This document shows, piece by piece, positions 41,655 to 51,055 of a DNA stretch of 64,000 nt (the first letter of the stretch is position 1; every line of letters starts with the position of its first letter). The DNA is from Sphingobium sp052327305. GTDB lineage: Bacteria > Pseudomonadota > Alphaproteobacteria > Sphingomonadales > Sphingomonadaceae. Location of the stretch: the NCBI RefSeq assembly GCF_052327305.1, contig NZ_CP182486.1, forward strand, positions 2,108,001 to 2,172,000, written 5' to 3'. The position numbers were made by a program, and so were the translations under genes. The notes below the pieces were generated by a model, which did no database searches, was not told the origin of the DNA, and was given only the letters and a program-made list of their open reading frames with translations.

Positions 41655-42718
41655 TGGATGGCAAGGCCGCCGCGCGCGCGGTGGACGCGCTGCGCCGGGG
41701 CTGGCCGGTGCGCCTCGCCGGTTCGCAAGGCGCGATGGCGCTGCTGGCGGTGGAAGGCGCGACGGACGAAAGTCTGACTCGGTTCGATCCCGCAGGCACG
41801 GCGCCGATCCTGATTGCAGGCTCCCGCGCGGCGACGCTCAAACTCGCGAACCAGCGCGATGCCGCCGAGCCGGAGCAGCCCGTCCTGATTGCCCGCGCAC
41901 CCTGGCTTGCCACGCCGGCCGAAGCGATGGGGCTGGCTGATCCGGTCAGTGATCTTGCGACCCCGTTCAAAGGGCCGTTCGAAGCTCTGCCCATAGCCTT
42001 GCCCGATGTTGCCGCCGCTGCGCTCGATCTTGCGCGGATTGCGGGCATTCTGCCTGCCTTCTTCTTCGGCAATGCCGAGTCGCCCGTGGAAGCAGTCGTC
42101 ACGCTCGACGAGCTTGCGGCCTATTCCGACGCCACTCGCCTCGCCATTGCCGCGCGAGCGCGCCTGCCGGTCGATGCGGCCGTGAATGCGGAGATCGTCG
42201 CGTTCCGCAGCCCGGAAGATCCGCGCGAGCATATTGCGCTGATCGTCGGCGCGCGCGATTCCTCGCCGCCGGTCGTTCGTCTGCACAGCGAGTGCCTAAC
42301 CGGCGATGTGCTGGGCAGCCTCAAGTGCGATTGTGGACCGCAATTGCACGAGGCGCTTCATGCCATCGCGCACGCGCAATGGGGTGTGCTGCTCTATCTG
42401 CGGCAGGAGGGGCGAGGCATCGGCCTCATCAACAAGCTGCGTGCCTATGAGCTGCAGGATCAGGGCTTCGACACGGTGGATGCCAACACCCGGCTCGGCT
42501 TCGCGATCGATGCGCGCGACTTCGGGGTGGCGGCGCGGATGCTGGGGCTGCTCGGCATTGGCGAGGTGCGCCTGCTCACCAACAATCCGCAGAAGGTCGC
42601 CGGACTCGAGGCGGCGGGCGTCAACGTGGTGGAGCGGCTGCCGCTGAAATTGCCTGCCAATCCGCACAATGCGCGCTACCTCGCGACCAAGCGCGACCGG
42701 ACGGGCCATCAGCTTTGA
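41654..42718 (+). CDS. ribA: GTP cyclohydrolase II
   Basis: This is a 354-residue protein. The C-terminal 200 residues form the GTP cyclohydrolase II domain, with zinc ligands in ECLTGDVLGSLKCDCG, the catalytic YLRQEGRGIGLINKLRAYEL and TVDANTRLGFAIDARDFGVA. The N-terminal 150 residues take the place of the DHBP synthase (RibB) domain but lack its acidic metal motif, so only the RibA activity is expected. The enzyme starts riboflavin synthesis. It overlaps both the xth gene and the L,D-transpeptidase gene, showing tight coupling. Confidence 0.92.
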   Translation: MDGKAAARAVDALRRGWPVRLAGSQGAMALLAVEGATDESLTRFDPAGTAPILIAGSRAATLKLANQRDAAEPEQPVLIARAPWLATPAEAMGLADPVSDLATPFKGPFEALPIALPDVAAAALDLARIAGILPAFFFGNAESPVEAVVTLDELAAYSDATRLAIAARARLPVDAAVNAEIVAFRSPEDPREHIALIVGARDSSPPVVRLHSECLTGDVLGSLKCDCGPQLHEALHAIAHAQWGVLLYLRQEGRGIGLINKLRAYELQDQGFDTVDANTRLGFAIDARDFGVAARMLGLLGIGEVRLLTNNPQKVAGLEAAGVNVVERLPLKLPANPHNARYLATKRDRTGHQL

Positions 42719-43245
42719 GCGAGGCGGAAATTCGCGTTTCAGCCGGGGCTGGGCAACTCGTTCTGGGCAACTGGTCGACGCCCTGCATGATCGGCAAGGG
42801 CGGGCTGATCCCGGCGGCGGACAAGCGCGAAGGGGACGGCGCCACGCCGCTGGGGCGCTGGCCGATCATTGGCGCGCTGCTGCGGCCGGATCGGGCGGGC
42901 CTCGTGCCCCCCGCCGCACTTCCTTGGCGCTGGCTGCGACCGGACGATGGCTGGTCGGACGATCCGGCGGACCCGGCCTATAATCGCCCGGTGGCTCTGC
43001 CGCGCGCGACCAGCCATGAGCGGCTCTGGCGCCAGGATGCCGCCTATGACGCGATCATCGTGCTTGGCCACAATGATGCGCCGCCTGTGCCGGGCATGGG
43101 CAGCGCCATCTTCTTTCACAGCTATAATCTGGGGGATGATGGACGGCCGCGCCCCACTGAGGGATGCGTGGCGATCGCGCCGGACGCGATGCGGACGATC
43201 CTGCCTCGCCTGTCATACGGCATGATCTTCGACATCACGCCCTGA
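42715..43245 (+). CDS. L,D-transpeptidase (YkuD) family protein
   Basis: This 176-residue protein begins at a TTG codon at 42715 that overlaps the ribA stop; the next ATG would remove part of the domain. The YkuD catalytic block is GMGSAIFFH followed by PTEGCVAI with the nucleophilic cysteine, and AADKREGDGATPLGRWPI is the typical early motif. No signal peptide is visible, so it may be one of the short cytoplasmic-looking members found next to ribA. Family members crosslink peptidoglycan. Confidence 0.86.
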   Translation: MSEAEIRVSAGAGQLVLGNWSTPCMIGKGGLIPAADKREGDGATPLGRWPIIGALLRPDRAGLVPPAALPWRWLRPDDGWSDDPADPAYNRPVALPRATSHERLWRQDAAYDAIIVLGHNDAPPVPGMGSAIFFHSYNLGDDGRPRPTEGCVAIAPDAMRTILPRLSYGMIFDITP

Positions 43246-43294
43246 GCGGAAAATTGACCGGGCCGAGACACGCAAGCGCATCCCGACCCGTCCG

Positions 43295-43312
43295 CCCCGG
43301 GAGCCTCCGGGG
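43295..43312. terminator. short convergent hairpin
   Basis: CCCCGG-GAGCCT-CCGGGG lies between the convergent L,D-transpeptidase and hydrolase genes. No T-run follows, so termination is only likely. Confidence 0.4.
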
Positions 43313-43336
43313 AACCAGATACCTATTGTGGCGATC

Positions 43337-44005
43337 CTAGCTGAACAGGGCCTGACCACTTCTGACGCTTTGTCCGGCGTGCAACTGGGCAACCGCGCCG
43401 GTCGCCGTGCCTGTGCTCTCGCCGCGTGAGCCCGTCAGCTGAATGAGCGTTTCCAGCCAGGCCTCGGCGAGCGCGAAGCGACCAAGTCCGGATTCGGCAT
43501 TGAGATGACCATGTGCCCCGGCCTCGACGAAGTGGCTGCCCCAATATTTGGCCAGACCATGGGCCCGGGCGAGGGAAATATAGGGATCATCGCTGCTGGC
43601 GATGACGACCGAGGGGAAGGGCAGCAGCAGCTTGGGTGCGGGGCCGAAGGCGGCAATGCGGGTCTCCGGGCCAGCGGCGTCCACTTCCGGCGGTGCGACG
43701 AGCAGCGCGCCTGCTACCGGCTGACCAAAGGGCTGGGTTTCCAGCGCCGCCCACCATGCGACGGCAAGGCAGCCGAGGCTGTGCGCAGCCAGGATCACAG
43801 GCCGATCGGCACGGCTGATCGCTTCGTTGAGTTTCGTCACCCAGCTATTGCGGTGCGGGCGATCCCACATGCCCAGCTCGGCGCGGATCGTATCAGTGCG
43901 CTCGGCTTCCCAGATGCTCTGCCAGTGGGCGGGGCCGCTGTTATCGAGGCCCGGAACGGTGAGGATGAGAGGCTGTTCACTGCCCGGAGCGTGATGCTGC
44001 GTCAT
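43337..44005 (-). CDS. RBBP9/YdeN-family serine hydrolase
   Basis: This 222-residue alpha/beta hydrolase has the family start LILTVPGLDNSGPAHWQSIW, the nucleophile elbow AAHSLGCLAVAWWAA near residue 95, SSDDPYISLARA carrying the acid, and GAHGHLNAESGLG carrying the histidine. AGGAGA precedes ATG 44005. The family hydrolyses small esters; a physiological substrate is not known. Confidence 0.9.
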   Translation of the reverse strand: MTQHHAPGSEQPLILTVPGLDNSGPAHWQSIWEAERTDTIRAELGMWDRPHRNSWVTKLNEAISRADRPVILAAHSLGCLAVAWWAALETQPFGQPVAGALLVAPPEVDAAGPETRIAAFGPAPKLLLPFPSVVIASSDDPYISLARAHGLAKYWGSHFVEAGAHGHLNAESGLGRFALAEAWLETLIQLTGSRGESTGTATGAVAQLHAGQSVRSGQALFS

Positions 44006-44204
44006 CGCTGATCTCCTGTTCGGCGCCGGGAGATGCCGGTGCCTTGCCTTTGATATGTATCTCTACTTTTCAAATAGACAAGAGGTCTGAGCCTGTGCGA
44101 GGGCGAATTGCGACCAAATGATGGCAGCAATTATGGCGCACTTGCCGCAATTGGCGGAAATGCGTGAAAGAGGATTTGAGCGGCGGTGTGACGAATTGTG
44201 GCGT

Positions 44205-44552
44205 TCAGCCGAATCGGGCGTCCCAGTTCTCGGGCTTGAAGCCGACGACCAGCGCGCCGGCCCCGGTCACCACCGGACGCTTAATCGTGGAAGGGTGAGC
44301 CGCCATCAGCGCAATCGCCTTTGCAGCGTCGATGCCCGTCTTGTCCGCATCCGGCAGCTTCTTGAAAGTGGTCCCGGTGCGATTGAGCAGAACTTCCCAG
44401 CCCGCTTCGTCCACCCAGGCTTGCAATTCCGCAGCGCTCGGCGGCGTCTTCTTATAGTCGCGAAAGTCATAGGCGATGCCGTGGTCGGCGAGCCAGGTGC
44501 GCGCCTTCTTCACTGTGTCGCAATTGGGAATGCCGTGGAGAGTGAGGGTCAT
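44205..44552 (-). CDS. ArsC/Spx-family reductase-like protein (YffB type)
   Basis: This 115-residue thioredoxin-fold protein starts TLTLHGIPNCDTVKKARTWL, with the single N-terminal cysteine of the YffB/ArsC family. LLNRTGTTFKKLPDADK and KRPVV with GALVVGFKPENW follow, the closing strand of the ArsC fold. It is probably a glutathione-dependent thiol reductase; arsenate reduction is not implied without an ars operon. ATG 44552 is supported by homology of the N-terminus. Confidence 0.9.
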   Translation of the reverse strand: MTLTLHGIPNCDTVKKARTWLADHGIAYDFRDYKKTPPSAAELQAWVDEAGWEVLLNRTGTTFKKLPDADKTGIDAAKAIALMAAHPSTIKRPVVTGAGALVVGFKPENWDARFG

Positions 44553-44649
44553 GGGCACGCCTTTCAGAAGTTGTGATTCCGATCTGGCGAACATTTGTTC
44601 GCACCCAACATGTGTTCAATTGGCGATGGCACGTCGATTTCCCATACAG

Positions 44650-45330
44650 TCACTTGGGTGACGGCGGGGGGCGTGTGGGTGGTGGCGGGGGGCGTGATTC
44701 TGGCTTACCCACGCATCCCCGTGATGGCGGTCGCCCGTCCAAATAGCGAATGCAAGGGCGCATCTCATTTGGAAACCAACCGTTCGCTTTGAGCGCATAA
44801 GTGAAAGCTAGGTTTGCTATCGAATTCGCAAACAGCCTTTCATTTATGTCAGGCAATGAGTGAGCGTCATTCAGGTTCAATCCTATTATCGACAGAGGAT
44901 GGTCCTTGCAGGCTAATTCAGCCCTTTGCCGCGCTTCCGCCACACCATTGCGAGTTCGACTTGAAAATGCATCATCCGAATAGGCGGCGAGTTCAATGCA
45001 CCGTGCATAATCGATCGCTTTTGTGAGCGACGCTGGCTTTAGTGGTCGATTTGGATCCCTGTCCAACATCAACCAGGCGATTATGACCTGTTGCTTGAAA
45101 TCAGCGGGCGATTGGGGGTCAATCTCAGCTTTATCAAACGGTATTCCCGCTTGATTTAAACAGACACTCAGCGCGGCTTTTGCATCTTGAGGGGCCGCGT
45201 CTACACAAGCGATAACTGGAGCCATGCTTGACAAGGTAGGCAGCAACGACGGCCGAGACCGCTCCTTTGCTGGAGCGCATGATGCCATTACAATTCCGAC
45301 AAGCATTATCAGCGCGCGACACGATCGCAT
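44650..45330 (-). CDS. putative lipoprotein with proline-rich tail
   Basis: This is a 226-residue protein of no recognised family. It begins MRSCRALIMLVGIVMASCAP, a signal peptide with a lipobox-like MASC, so lipid anchoring is likely. The mature part contains six cysteines, and the C-terminus is ESRPPPPPTRPPPSPK, a typical flexible wall-spanning tail. G+C content is lower than in neighbouring genes. The start at ATG 45330 is chosen for the signal peptide. Confidence 0.65.
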   Translation of the reverse strand: MRSCRALIMLVGIVMASCAPAKERSRPSLLPTLSSMAPVIACVDAAPQDAKAALSVCLNQAGIPFDKAEIDPQSPADFKQQVIIAWLMLDRDPNRPLKPASLTKAIDYARCIELAAYSDDAFSSRTRNGVAEARQRAELACKDHPLSIIGLNLNDAHSLPDINERLFANSIANLAFTYALKANGWFPNEMRPCIRYLDGRPPSRGCVGKPESRPPPPPTRPPPSPK

Positions 45331-45352
45331 CACCTGCCCCCTCAACGACAAA

Positions 45353-45832
45353 TCACCACACCGCCGTATCATGGTCAGGATGCTGGCGGTTGCTTGCCGC
45401 GATGCGCGGCGCTTCGTCCGCCATGTTCTCCTCGGTGGTGCCGTCGTCAGGGAGCGCACCCAGATGATCGATGCCCGGCCAGCGTCCCTCCAGGCCGAAC
45501 TGACGGGCGGGGAGGGCCAGCGTCGGGTCGTCGAGCGATCCTATGGTGAGGTTGATATAAGGAGCGTCTGGCCAGCGATAATAAAGCGGTGTGCCGCAGG
45601 CCGCGCAAAAGCCGCGCGCCGCCAGATCGGAACTCATGAACTCGCCGGGTGTACCCCGCGTCCAGACGAGCGTGGCGTTGTCCGCATGAACCAGCGCTGC
45701 GAAGGGGCCACCGGCCGCCTTCTGGCACATGCGGCAGTAGCAGACATGCGCGCTCTGCGGATCGAGCACTGCGTGGTAGCGCACCGCGCCGCACTGGCAG
45801 CCGCCAGATGCCTCCGGCCTATTGGCTGACAA
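45353..45832 (-). CDS. GFA-family (CENP-V/GFA) zinc protein
   Basis: This 159-residue protein is read from a TTG codon at 45832, preceded by GGAGAG and overlapping the Rrf2 gene by 14 bases. Zinc-binding cysteines lie in GGCQCGAVRY, CYCRMCQKAAGG and GFCAACGTPLYYRW, as in glutathione-dependent formaldehyde-activating-enzyme-like proteins. The family is defined by the fold, and most members have no proven activity. The C-terminal 35 residues are hydrophilic. Confidence 0.86.
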   Translation of the reverse strand: MSANRPEASGGCQCGAVRYHAVLDPQSAHVCYCRMCQKAAGGPFAALVHADNATLVWTRGTPGEFMSSDLAARGFCAACGTPLYYRWPDAPYINLTIGSLDDPTLALPARQFGLEGRWPGIDHLGALPDDGTTEENMADEAPRIAASNRQHPDHDTAVW

Positions 45833-46274
45833 GCGCGCTCTCCGGCTCCGCTTCGTCCGGTCCCGCGTCGAACCGGTCGGCAAGCGTCAGCCGGTCGAGG
45901 ATCGCAGCGGTCTCGTCGCGCACCTTTATCATGATGCGGCGCAGCTCGCATTCTTCTTCCGGCACGCAGTTTTTGCAATGCTCATGGGCATAGCGGCTCG
46001 CGCAGGGCACCAGCGCCAGCGCGCCGTTGGTCAGGCGCAATATGTCGCCATAGCGGATGTCCACGGGCGGCAGGGCGAGCCAATAGCCGCCGTCGCGCCC
46101 GCGCATCGTGGCGACAAGTCCCGCGCGCGACAGCTCGGAAAGAATGACGGTCAGGAACTTGCCGGGAATGTTCTGCGCCGTCGCGATATCGGTCAGGTGG
46201 ATCGGCCCCTCACCATAATGCCGCGCAAGATGCTGAAGGGCTCGGATGGTATAACGCGTACGTTGCGACAGCAT
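45819..46274 (-). CDS. Rrf2-family transcriptional regulator
   Basis: This 151-residue regulator has a winged helix (MLSQRTRYTIRALQHLARHY, then LTDIATAQNIPGKFLTVILS) and a wing GLVATMRGRDGGYWLALPP. A cysteine cluster near residue 95, CASRYAHEHCKNCVPEEEC, may carry an iron-sulfur centre, as in IscR or NsrR. It therefore probably senses iron-sulfur status, NO or thiols. It overlaps the GFA gene, a possible target. ATG 46274 follows AAGGTAGGC; an upstream ATG at 46316 is the alternative. Confidence 0.9.
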   Translation of the reverse strand: MLSQRTRYTIRALQHLARHYGEGPIHLTDIATAQNIPGKFLTVILSELSRAGLVATMRGRDGGYWLALPPVDIRYGDILRLTNGALALVPCASRYAHEHCKNCVPEEECELRRIMIKVRDETAAILDRLTLADRFDAGPDEAEPESALVSQ

Positions 46275-46406
46275 GCCTACCTTATCGGCAGAGAATGCAG
46301 GGAAGGCAAGGGTCATGGCCCGCTCCCGCACAGTTTAGGTGCAGGATACGGGACATGGACCAGCGCCCCTTCCGGCGGACGGAAGGGAATCAGTCCGAAG
46401 GTGGCC

Positions 46407-47780
46407 TTAAGCCGCTGCTTTCCTCCGCTCGGCCAGTTCCTCGTTCAGCATTTCGGCGAGCAGGAAGGCAAGCTCCAGGCTCTGCGCCGCGTTGAGGCGC
46501 GGGTCGCAATGCGTGTGGTAGCGATCGGCCAGGCCTTCGTCCGTGATGGCGATGGCGCCGCCGGTGCACTCCGTCACATTCTGTCCGGTCATCTCGGCAT
46601 GGATGCCGCCGCCGAAGCTGCCCTCGGCACGGTGTACGGCGAAGAAGCCGCGCACTTCCGCGAGGATACGCTCGAACGGACGGGTCTTGTAGCCGTTCGC
46701 CGCCTTGATGACGTTGCCGTGCATCGGGTCGCACGACCAGACGACCGGATGCCCCTCGCGCAGCACGGCGCGCACCAGCTTGGGCAGCCCGGCCTCGATC
46801 TTGTCGTGGCCATAGCGCGTGATGAGCGTGATGCGCCCGGCCTCGCGGGCCGGGTTCAGCGTGTCGAGCAGGCGCAGCAGGGCATCGGGCTCTAGGGTTG
46901 GGCCGCACTTCATGCCAATGGGATTGCCGATGCCGCGCAGATACTCGACATGGGCCGAGCCCTCGAAGCGCGTGCGGTCGCCGATCCAGAGCATGTGCGC
47001 GCTGGTGTCATACCATTCGCCGGTCAGGCTGTCCTGCCGGGTCAGCGCCTGCTCATAGGGGAGCAGCAGCGCTTCGTGGCTGGTGTAGAAGCTCGTTCCG
47101 CCAAGCTGCGGCACAGTCTCCGGCGAGAGGCCGCATGCCTTCATGAAGTCGAGCGCCTGGCCGATCTGGTCGGCCATCGCCTCGAACTTGGCCGCCCAGG
47201 GCGAGCGGCCCATGAAGTCCAGCATCCAGCCATGCACCCGGTCCAGGCTGGCATAGCCGCCCGTGGAGAAGGCACGCAGCAGATTGAGTGTCGCAGCCGA
47301 CTGGTTGTAAGCGCGCACCATGCGCTGCGGATCGGGCTCGCGACCCTCGGCGGTGAAGGCAATGTCGTTCACATTGTCGCCCCGATAGCTCGGCAGCTCC
47401 ACGTCGCCGATGGTCTCGGTGCCGGCGGAGCGCGGCTTGGCGAACTGGCCGGCCATGCGGCCCACCTTCACGGTCGGCAGCTTGCTGGCGAAGGTGAGCA
47501 CCACCGCCATCTGCAGCAGCACACGGAAGGTGTCGCGAATATTGTTCGGGTGGAACTCCGCGAAGCTCTCGGCGCAATCGCCGCCCTGCAGCAGAAATGC
47601 CTCGCCATTGGCGACGCGTGCCAGCTCTGCCGTGAGATTGCGCGCCTCGCCTGCAAAGACGAGCGGAGGAAAATTGCCAAGCTGGGCCTCTGCGGCGGCG
47701 AGCGCCTCCGCATTGCGATAGTCGGGCATCTGCAAGCCCTTATGGTCCCGCCAGCTTGCGGGGCTCCACTTGGCAGCCAT
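46407..47780 (-). CDS. type II 3-deoxy-7-phosphoheptulonate (DAHP) synthase
   Basis: This 457-residue protein is the plant/actinobacterial-type (class II) DAHP synthase, unrelated in length to AroFGH. Family strings include FLLQGGDCAESFAEFHPNNI near residue 80, GRMAGQFAKPRSAGTE, ANLCRIG-region equivalent MLWIGDRTRFEGSAHVEYLR near residue 265, and WSCDPMHGNVIKAANGYKTR. It condenses PEP with erythrose-4-phosphate, the first step to aromatic amino acids. It has its own ribosome site and appears to be a separate unit. Confidence 0.95.
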   Translation of the reverse strand: MAAKWSPASWRDHKGLQMPDYRNAEALAAAEAQLGNFPPLVFAGEARNLTAELARVANGEAFLLQGGDCAESFAEFHPNNIRDTFRVLLQMAVVLTFASKLPTVKVGRMAGQFAKPRSAGTETIGDVELPSYRGDNVNDIAFTAEGREPDPQRMVRAYNQSAATLNLLRAFSTGGYASLDRVHGWMLDFMGRSPWAAKFEAMADQIGQALDFMKACGLSPETVPQLGGTSFYTSHEALLLPYEQALTRQDSLTGEWYDTSAHMLWIGDRTRFEGSAHVEYLRGIGNPIGMKCGPTLEPDALLRLLDTLNPAREAGRITLITRYGHDKIEAGLPKLVRAVLREGHPVVWSCDPMHGNVIKAANGYKTRPFERILAEVRGFFAVHRAEGSFGGGIHAEMTGQNVTECTGGAIAITDEGLADRYHTHCDPRLNAAQSLELAFLLAEMLNEELAERRKAAA

Positions 47781-47907
47781 TTCTCACGCACTCCTCAACG
47801 CCGGCTGTGCAGGGGGCACGCCGGACAAGGGGCAAGCCCCTACGCGCATCGCTGAGTCGAGGCAAGTGGAGCCAGCCGGCATCCGGTTTTGGCGGCAGGC
47901 TCTGTGT

Positions 47908-48546
47908 TCAGCGCTCGTCCGGACCGATCCGCCATGATGCGGCGGCGGCAAGGAGCGCGACCAGCGCGGCGATCCAGAGCGCGGTATTGCCCAGCATGCG
48001 ATAGCTTGCCGCGCCCGCAATCGCCCCGGCGACGAGGCCGGCCCAGAGGAGAATGTCGGGCAACCAGTCCCCGCCCGGCCGCCGCAGCAGCGCCGCCGCA
48101 ATGGCATGGCCCGCGCGGGTCAGCGCACCGGTCATGTAGGTGAGGCCAATGCGCACTGTGCCGTCGCGCGTGAAGGCTGCGTTCTCCGCCCCCATCGCAA
48201 TCGCGAGCAGCGCCACTGCGATCGCTCTATCGTGCGGCGCGGACAGCGCGGCGAATGCGAGCACGCCTGCCACCACGCTCAGCAGCAGAGTGCGGCCATG
48301 GCGCCCCGCCGACATGGTCAGCATCGCGCCCCCGGCCACGCCAATCACGAAGGCGCAGATGAGCCCGCCCGCAATGAGCGCATCGGGTAGCCGGTCGCTG
48401 ATGCCCACGGCGAAGCGCGTGGAATTGCCGCTCATGAAAGAGACGAAGAAGCCGCCCGCGGTCATGAAGCCGATAGCGTCGACGAATCCGGCAAGGCCCG
48501 CGAGGAAAATGGCGAGGAGACGCAGGGGGCGGTGCAGCTGACGCAT
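47908..48546 (-). CDS. DUF1275 (YoaK) membrane protein
   Basis: This 212-residue inner-membrane protein has six hydrophobic helices. The family motif GFVDAIGFMTAGGFFVSFMS, followed by GNSTRFAVGI, is in the first 50 residues, and GMGAENAAF-like AIAMGAENAAFTRDGTVRIG, then TYMTGALTRAG, in the middle. Its function is unknown and it may be a small-molecule transporter. It starts 9 bases after the 2-hydroxyacid dehydrogenase stop and is likely co-transcribed. Confidence 0.88.
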   Translation of the reverse strand: MRQLHRPLRLLAIFLAGLAGFVDAIGFMTAGGFFVSFMSGNSTRFAVGISDRLPDALIAGGLICAFVIGVAGGAMLTMSAGRHGRTLLLSVVAGVLAFAALSAPHDRAIAVALLAIAMGAENAAFTRDGTVRIGLTYMTGALTRAGHAIAAALLRRPGGDWLPDILLWAGLVAGAIAGAASYRMLGNTALWIAALVALLAAAASWRIGPDER

Positions 48547-48555
48547 GATCGAGGA

Positions 48556-49509
48556 TCAGTAGCCCCGCGCCGGATCGACGACGGCCTCGAGCGGCTCTCC
48601 CGCCAGCCAGGCACGCAGATTGCGGGCGAAGCGCTCCGCGCCTTTGCGGAAAAGGCTGGTCTGGCTGCGGCCCGACATGTGCATGGTAACGAGGCTGCGC
48701 GGCGCTTTCCACAGTGGATCGCCCGGCGGCAGCGGCTCGGGCGTCGTGACGTCGAGGAAGGCGCCGCCGATGCTGCGGCTGTCCAGCGCGGCGAGGAGCG
48801 CTGCCTGATCGATGAGGTCGCCGCGCGCGATGTTGACGAGGCCTGCCGTCGGCTTCATCGCCGCAAGCTCCGCCGCGCCGATCATGGCGCGGGTGTCGTC
48901 GGTGGCGGGCGCCGCAAGGATCACCCAGTCCATGTCGCCCAGGCGCTCGCGCCAGTCCTCTGCGCCTAAAATGCCGTTTGCAGGATCGGCCGTGCGGCGC
49001 ACCGGCACGACCTGCGCCCCGCAGGCGGCAAGCCGCGTGCCGATCGCCGCGCCGATCACGCCATAGCCGATGATGAGCGCCTGGCTCCCCTCCAGCTCCG
49101 CCATGCCGGGCGGCCCAACGAGCCATTCACCGCGATCATGCGCGCGGACGATCTCGTCGAGCCGCTTGGCCAGCGTCAGCACGCCCAGCAGCGCATAGTC
49201 GGCCACGGCCTGCGCGTGGAGGCCCGTGCCGTTAGTGACGATCGTGCCACGGCTGGCAAGAAGATCGATCGGGACATCGTCCAGTCCTGCGCGGATGGTG
49301 TTGATCCACCGGGCCTTTTCGGCGCGAAGGGAGGCTTGCGCGCGCGTCTCCGGCGTGAATGCGTCGAACCAGCCGATGTCGGCGTCCGGCGCCATGTCGA
49401 CTGCTTCGGCCGTGCTCGCGAACCAGCGCATCTCCACAGCATCGGGCAGCAGCGGCTCGACCAGCGGCCGGATCATCGCCGGCGCGACGATGACCGGGCG
49501 GTCAGCCAA
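48556..49509 (-). CDS. D-isomer-specific 2-hydroxyacid dehydrogenase
   Basis: This 317-residue dehydrogenase has the NAD-binding GYGVIGAAIGTRLAACGAQV near residue 150, the WVILAAPATDDTRAMIGAAE helix, NIARGDLIDQAAL with the active arginine and the DVTTPEPLPPGDPLW acid. The catalytic His is expected in TMHMSGRS near residue 280. It probably reduces a 2-keto acid (glyoxylate/hydroxypyruvate type). A TTG start at 49509 overlaps the cysS stop and follows GGAAG; the next ATG would cut into the domain. Confidence 0.88.
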   Translation of the reverse strand: MADRPVIVAPAMIRPLVEPLLPDAVEMRWFASTAEAVDMAPDADIGWFDAFTPETRAQASLRAEKARWINTIRAGLDDVPIDLLASRGTIVTNGTGLHAQAVADYALLGVLTLAKRLDEIVRAHDRGEWLVGPPGMAELEGSQALIIGYGVIGAAIGTRLAACGAQVVPVRRTADPANGILGAEDWRERLGDMDWVILAAPATDDTRAMIGAAELAAMKPTAGLVNIARGDLIDQAALLAALDSRSIGGAFLDVTTPEPLPPGDPLWKAPRSLVTMHMSGRSQTSLFRKGAERFARNLRAWLAGEPLEAVVDPARGY

Positions 49510-50983
49510 GGTCGGGCTTCCAGTCCCAGCGCAGCGGATCGCCGTCCATCACTTCGACACCTTGGGCGATCAGCCCGTCGCGGATCGCGTCGGACGTGGC
49601 GAAGTCCTTCGCGGCGCGAGCGGCGAGGCGCTCGTCCAGCCTCGCCTCGATCTCCGCTTCGGTGATCGTCGCGGACTTGGGGCGTATGCGCAGATCGGCG
49701 CGCGTGAGGGTGAGAAGGTTGAGGCCGAGCACAGAGTCGATCTGCTCGACTGCGGCTAAGCGTTCTATCGGTCGAAGGTCGGTTCGGCCGAAAATCAGTT
49801 CTAGGATCGCCAATGAGTTAGCTGTGTTCAAGTCGTTCGAGATTTCATCGTCGAACGCTTTCGCGAACCCTACTGACTCCACCGGGTTCCCATTCGGTCG
49901 AGTTTCGCAAAGTTCCCTCAATCTGGCCACCGCCATCACCATCCGCTTGAGGCGCGTGAAAGCCGCCGCGAGATTCTCCCAGCTGAATTCCAGTTCGCTG
50001 CGGTAGTGCGCCTGCAGGCACATCATGCGGTAGGCGAGGGGGTGGAAGCCCTTGTCGATGAGTAGTTGCAGTCGCAGGAACTCGCCCGCCGACTTGCTCA
50101 TCTTGCCTGACCGGTCGATCAGGAAGTTGTTGTGCATCCAGATCTTCGCGCCGCTGTTAGCGGGCACATCCAGCCCATTGGTGCAGCAATGCGCCTGATT
50201 CTGGGCAATCTCGTTGGGGTGGTGGATCTCGCGATGGTCGATGCCGCCGGTGTGGATGTCGAACGGGAAGCCAAGCATTTCGCCGGACATGACCGAGCAT
50301 TCCAGGTGCCATCCCGGCGCGCCGCGACCCCACGGCGAATCCCACTCCATCTGGCGGGTCTCGCCAGGCGGCGTCTTGCGCCAGATCGCGAAGTCGGCCC
50401 AATGCCTTTTGCCTTCTGTCTCGCCTATCCTTAGCCAAGCGGATTTTTCGTCTTCGATCCGATCGAGAACGTGCGGCCCTGCTAATCGCCCATAGTCCGC
50501 GACTGTCGTCGTATCGAAATAGAGACCACTATCAATTTCATAGCAGTGCTTCTCGGCAATGCCCTTCGCGAACGCGATCATCTGCGGCACATAGTCCGTC
50601 GCGATCGTCCACTGCGCAGGCTGGCGGATGTTAAGCGCTTGCACGTCCGCCCAGTAGGCCTGCTTGTAATGCTCAGCGATGTCCCAGATGGACTGGGCCT
50701 GCGCCGCCGCCATCTTCTCCATCTTGTCCTCGCCCGCATCCGCATCGTCGGTCAGGTGGCCGACATCGGTGATGTTGATGACGTGGGTGAGCTTGTACCC
50801 CTTGAAGCTCAGCACGCGGCCGAGCGTGTCCGCGAACACATAAGCGCGCATATTGCCGATATGGGGGTAATTATAGACCGTCGGCCCGCAGCTATACACG
50901 CGGGCCTCGCCATCATGGACCGGAGTGAATGTCTCCAGCGCACGAGTGAGGCTGTTGAAGAGCTTGAGCGGTGTGTCGGTCAT
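49502..50983 (-). CDS. cysS: cysteinyl-tRNA synthetase
   Basis: This 493-residue enzyme charges tRNA-Cys. The HIGH-type motif reads YPHIGNMRAY at about residue 41, the zinc cysteine is in YSCGPTVYN, and WHLECSVMSGEMLG and the KMSKS loop (GKMSKSAGEFLRL) near residue 298 complete the catalytic core. The anticodon-binding helical part and the short C-terminal domain (LRWDWKPDLG) are intact. It is followed by the overlapping 2-hydroxyacid dehydrogenase gene. Confidence 0.97.
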   Translation of the reverse strand: MTDTPLKLFNSLTRALETFTPVHDGEARVYSCGPTVYNYPHIGNMRAYVFADTLGRVLSFKGYKLTHVINITDVGHLTDDADAGEDKMEKMAAAQAQSIWDIAEHYKQAYWADVQALNIRQPAQWTIATDYVPQMIAFAKGIAEKHCYEIDSGLYFDTTTVADYGRLAGPHVLDRIEDEKSAWLRIGETEGKRHWADFAIWRKTPPGETRQMEWDSPWGRGAPGWHLECSVMSGEMLGFPFDIHTGGIDHREIHHPNEIAQNQAHCCTNGLDVPANSGAKIWMHNNFLIDRSGKMSKSAGEFLRLQLLIDKGFHPLAYRMMCLQAHYRSELEFSWENLAAAFTRLKRMVMAVARLRELCETRPNGNPVESVGFAKAFDDEISNDLNTANSLAILELIFGRTDLRPIERLAAVEQIDSVLGLNLLTLTRADLRIRPKSATITEAEIEARLDERLAARAAKDFATSDAIRDGLIAQGVEVMDGDPLRWDWKPDLG

Positions 50984-51055
50984 GGCCCTGCGCGGATGCG
51001 CTAGCGCGGGCGGACGGTCAAGGGTGGCGCGATGCGCGCACCACCCCGGAACCGA

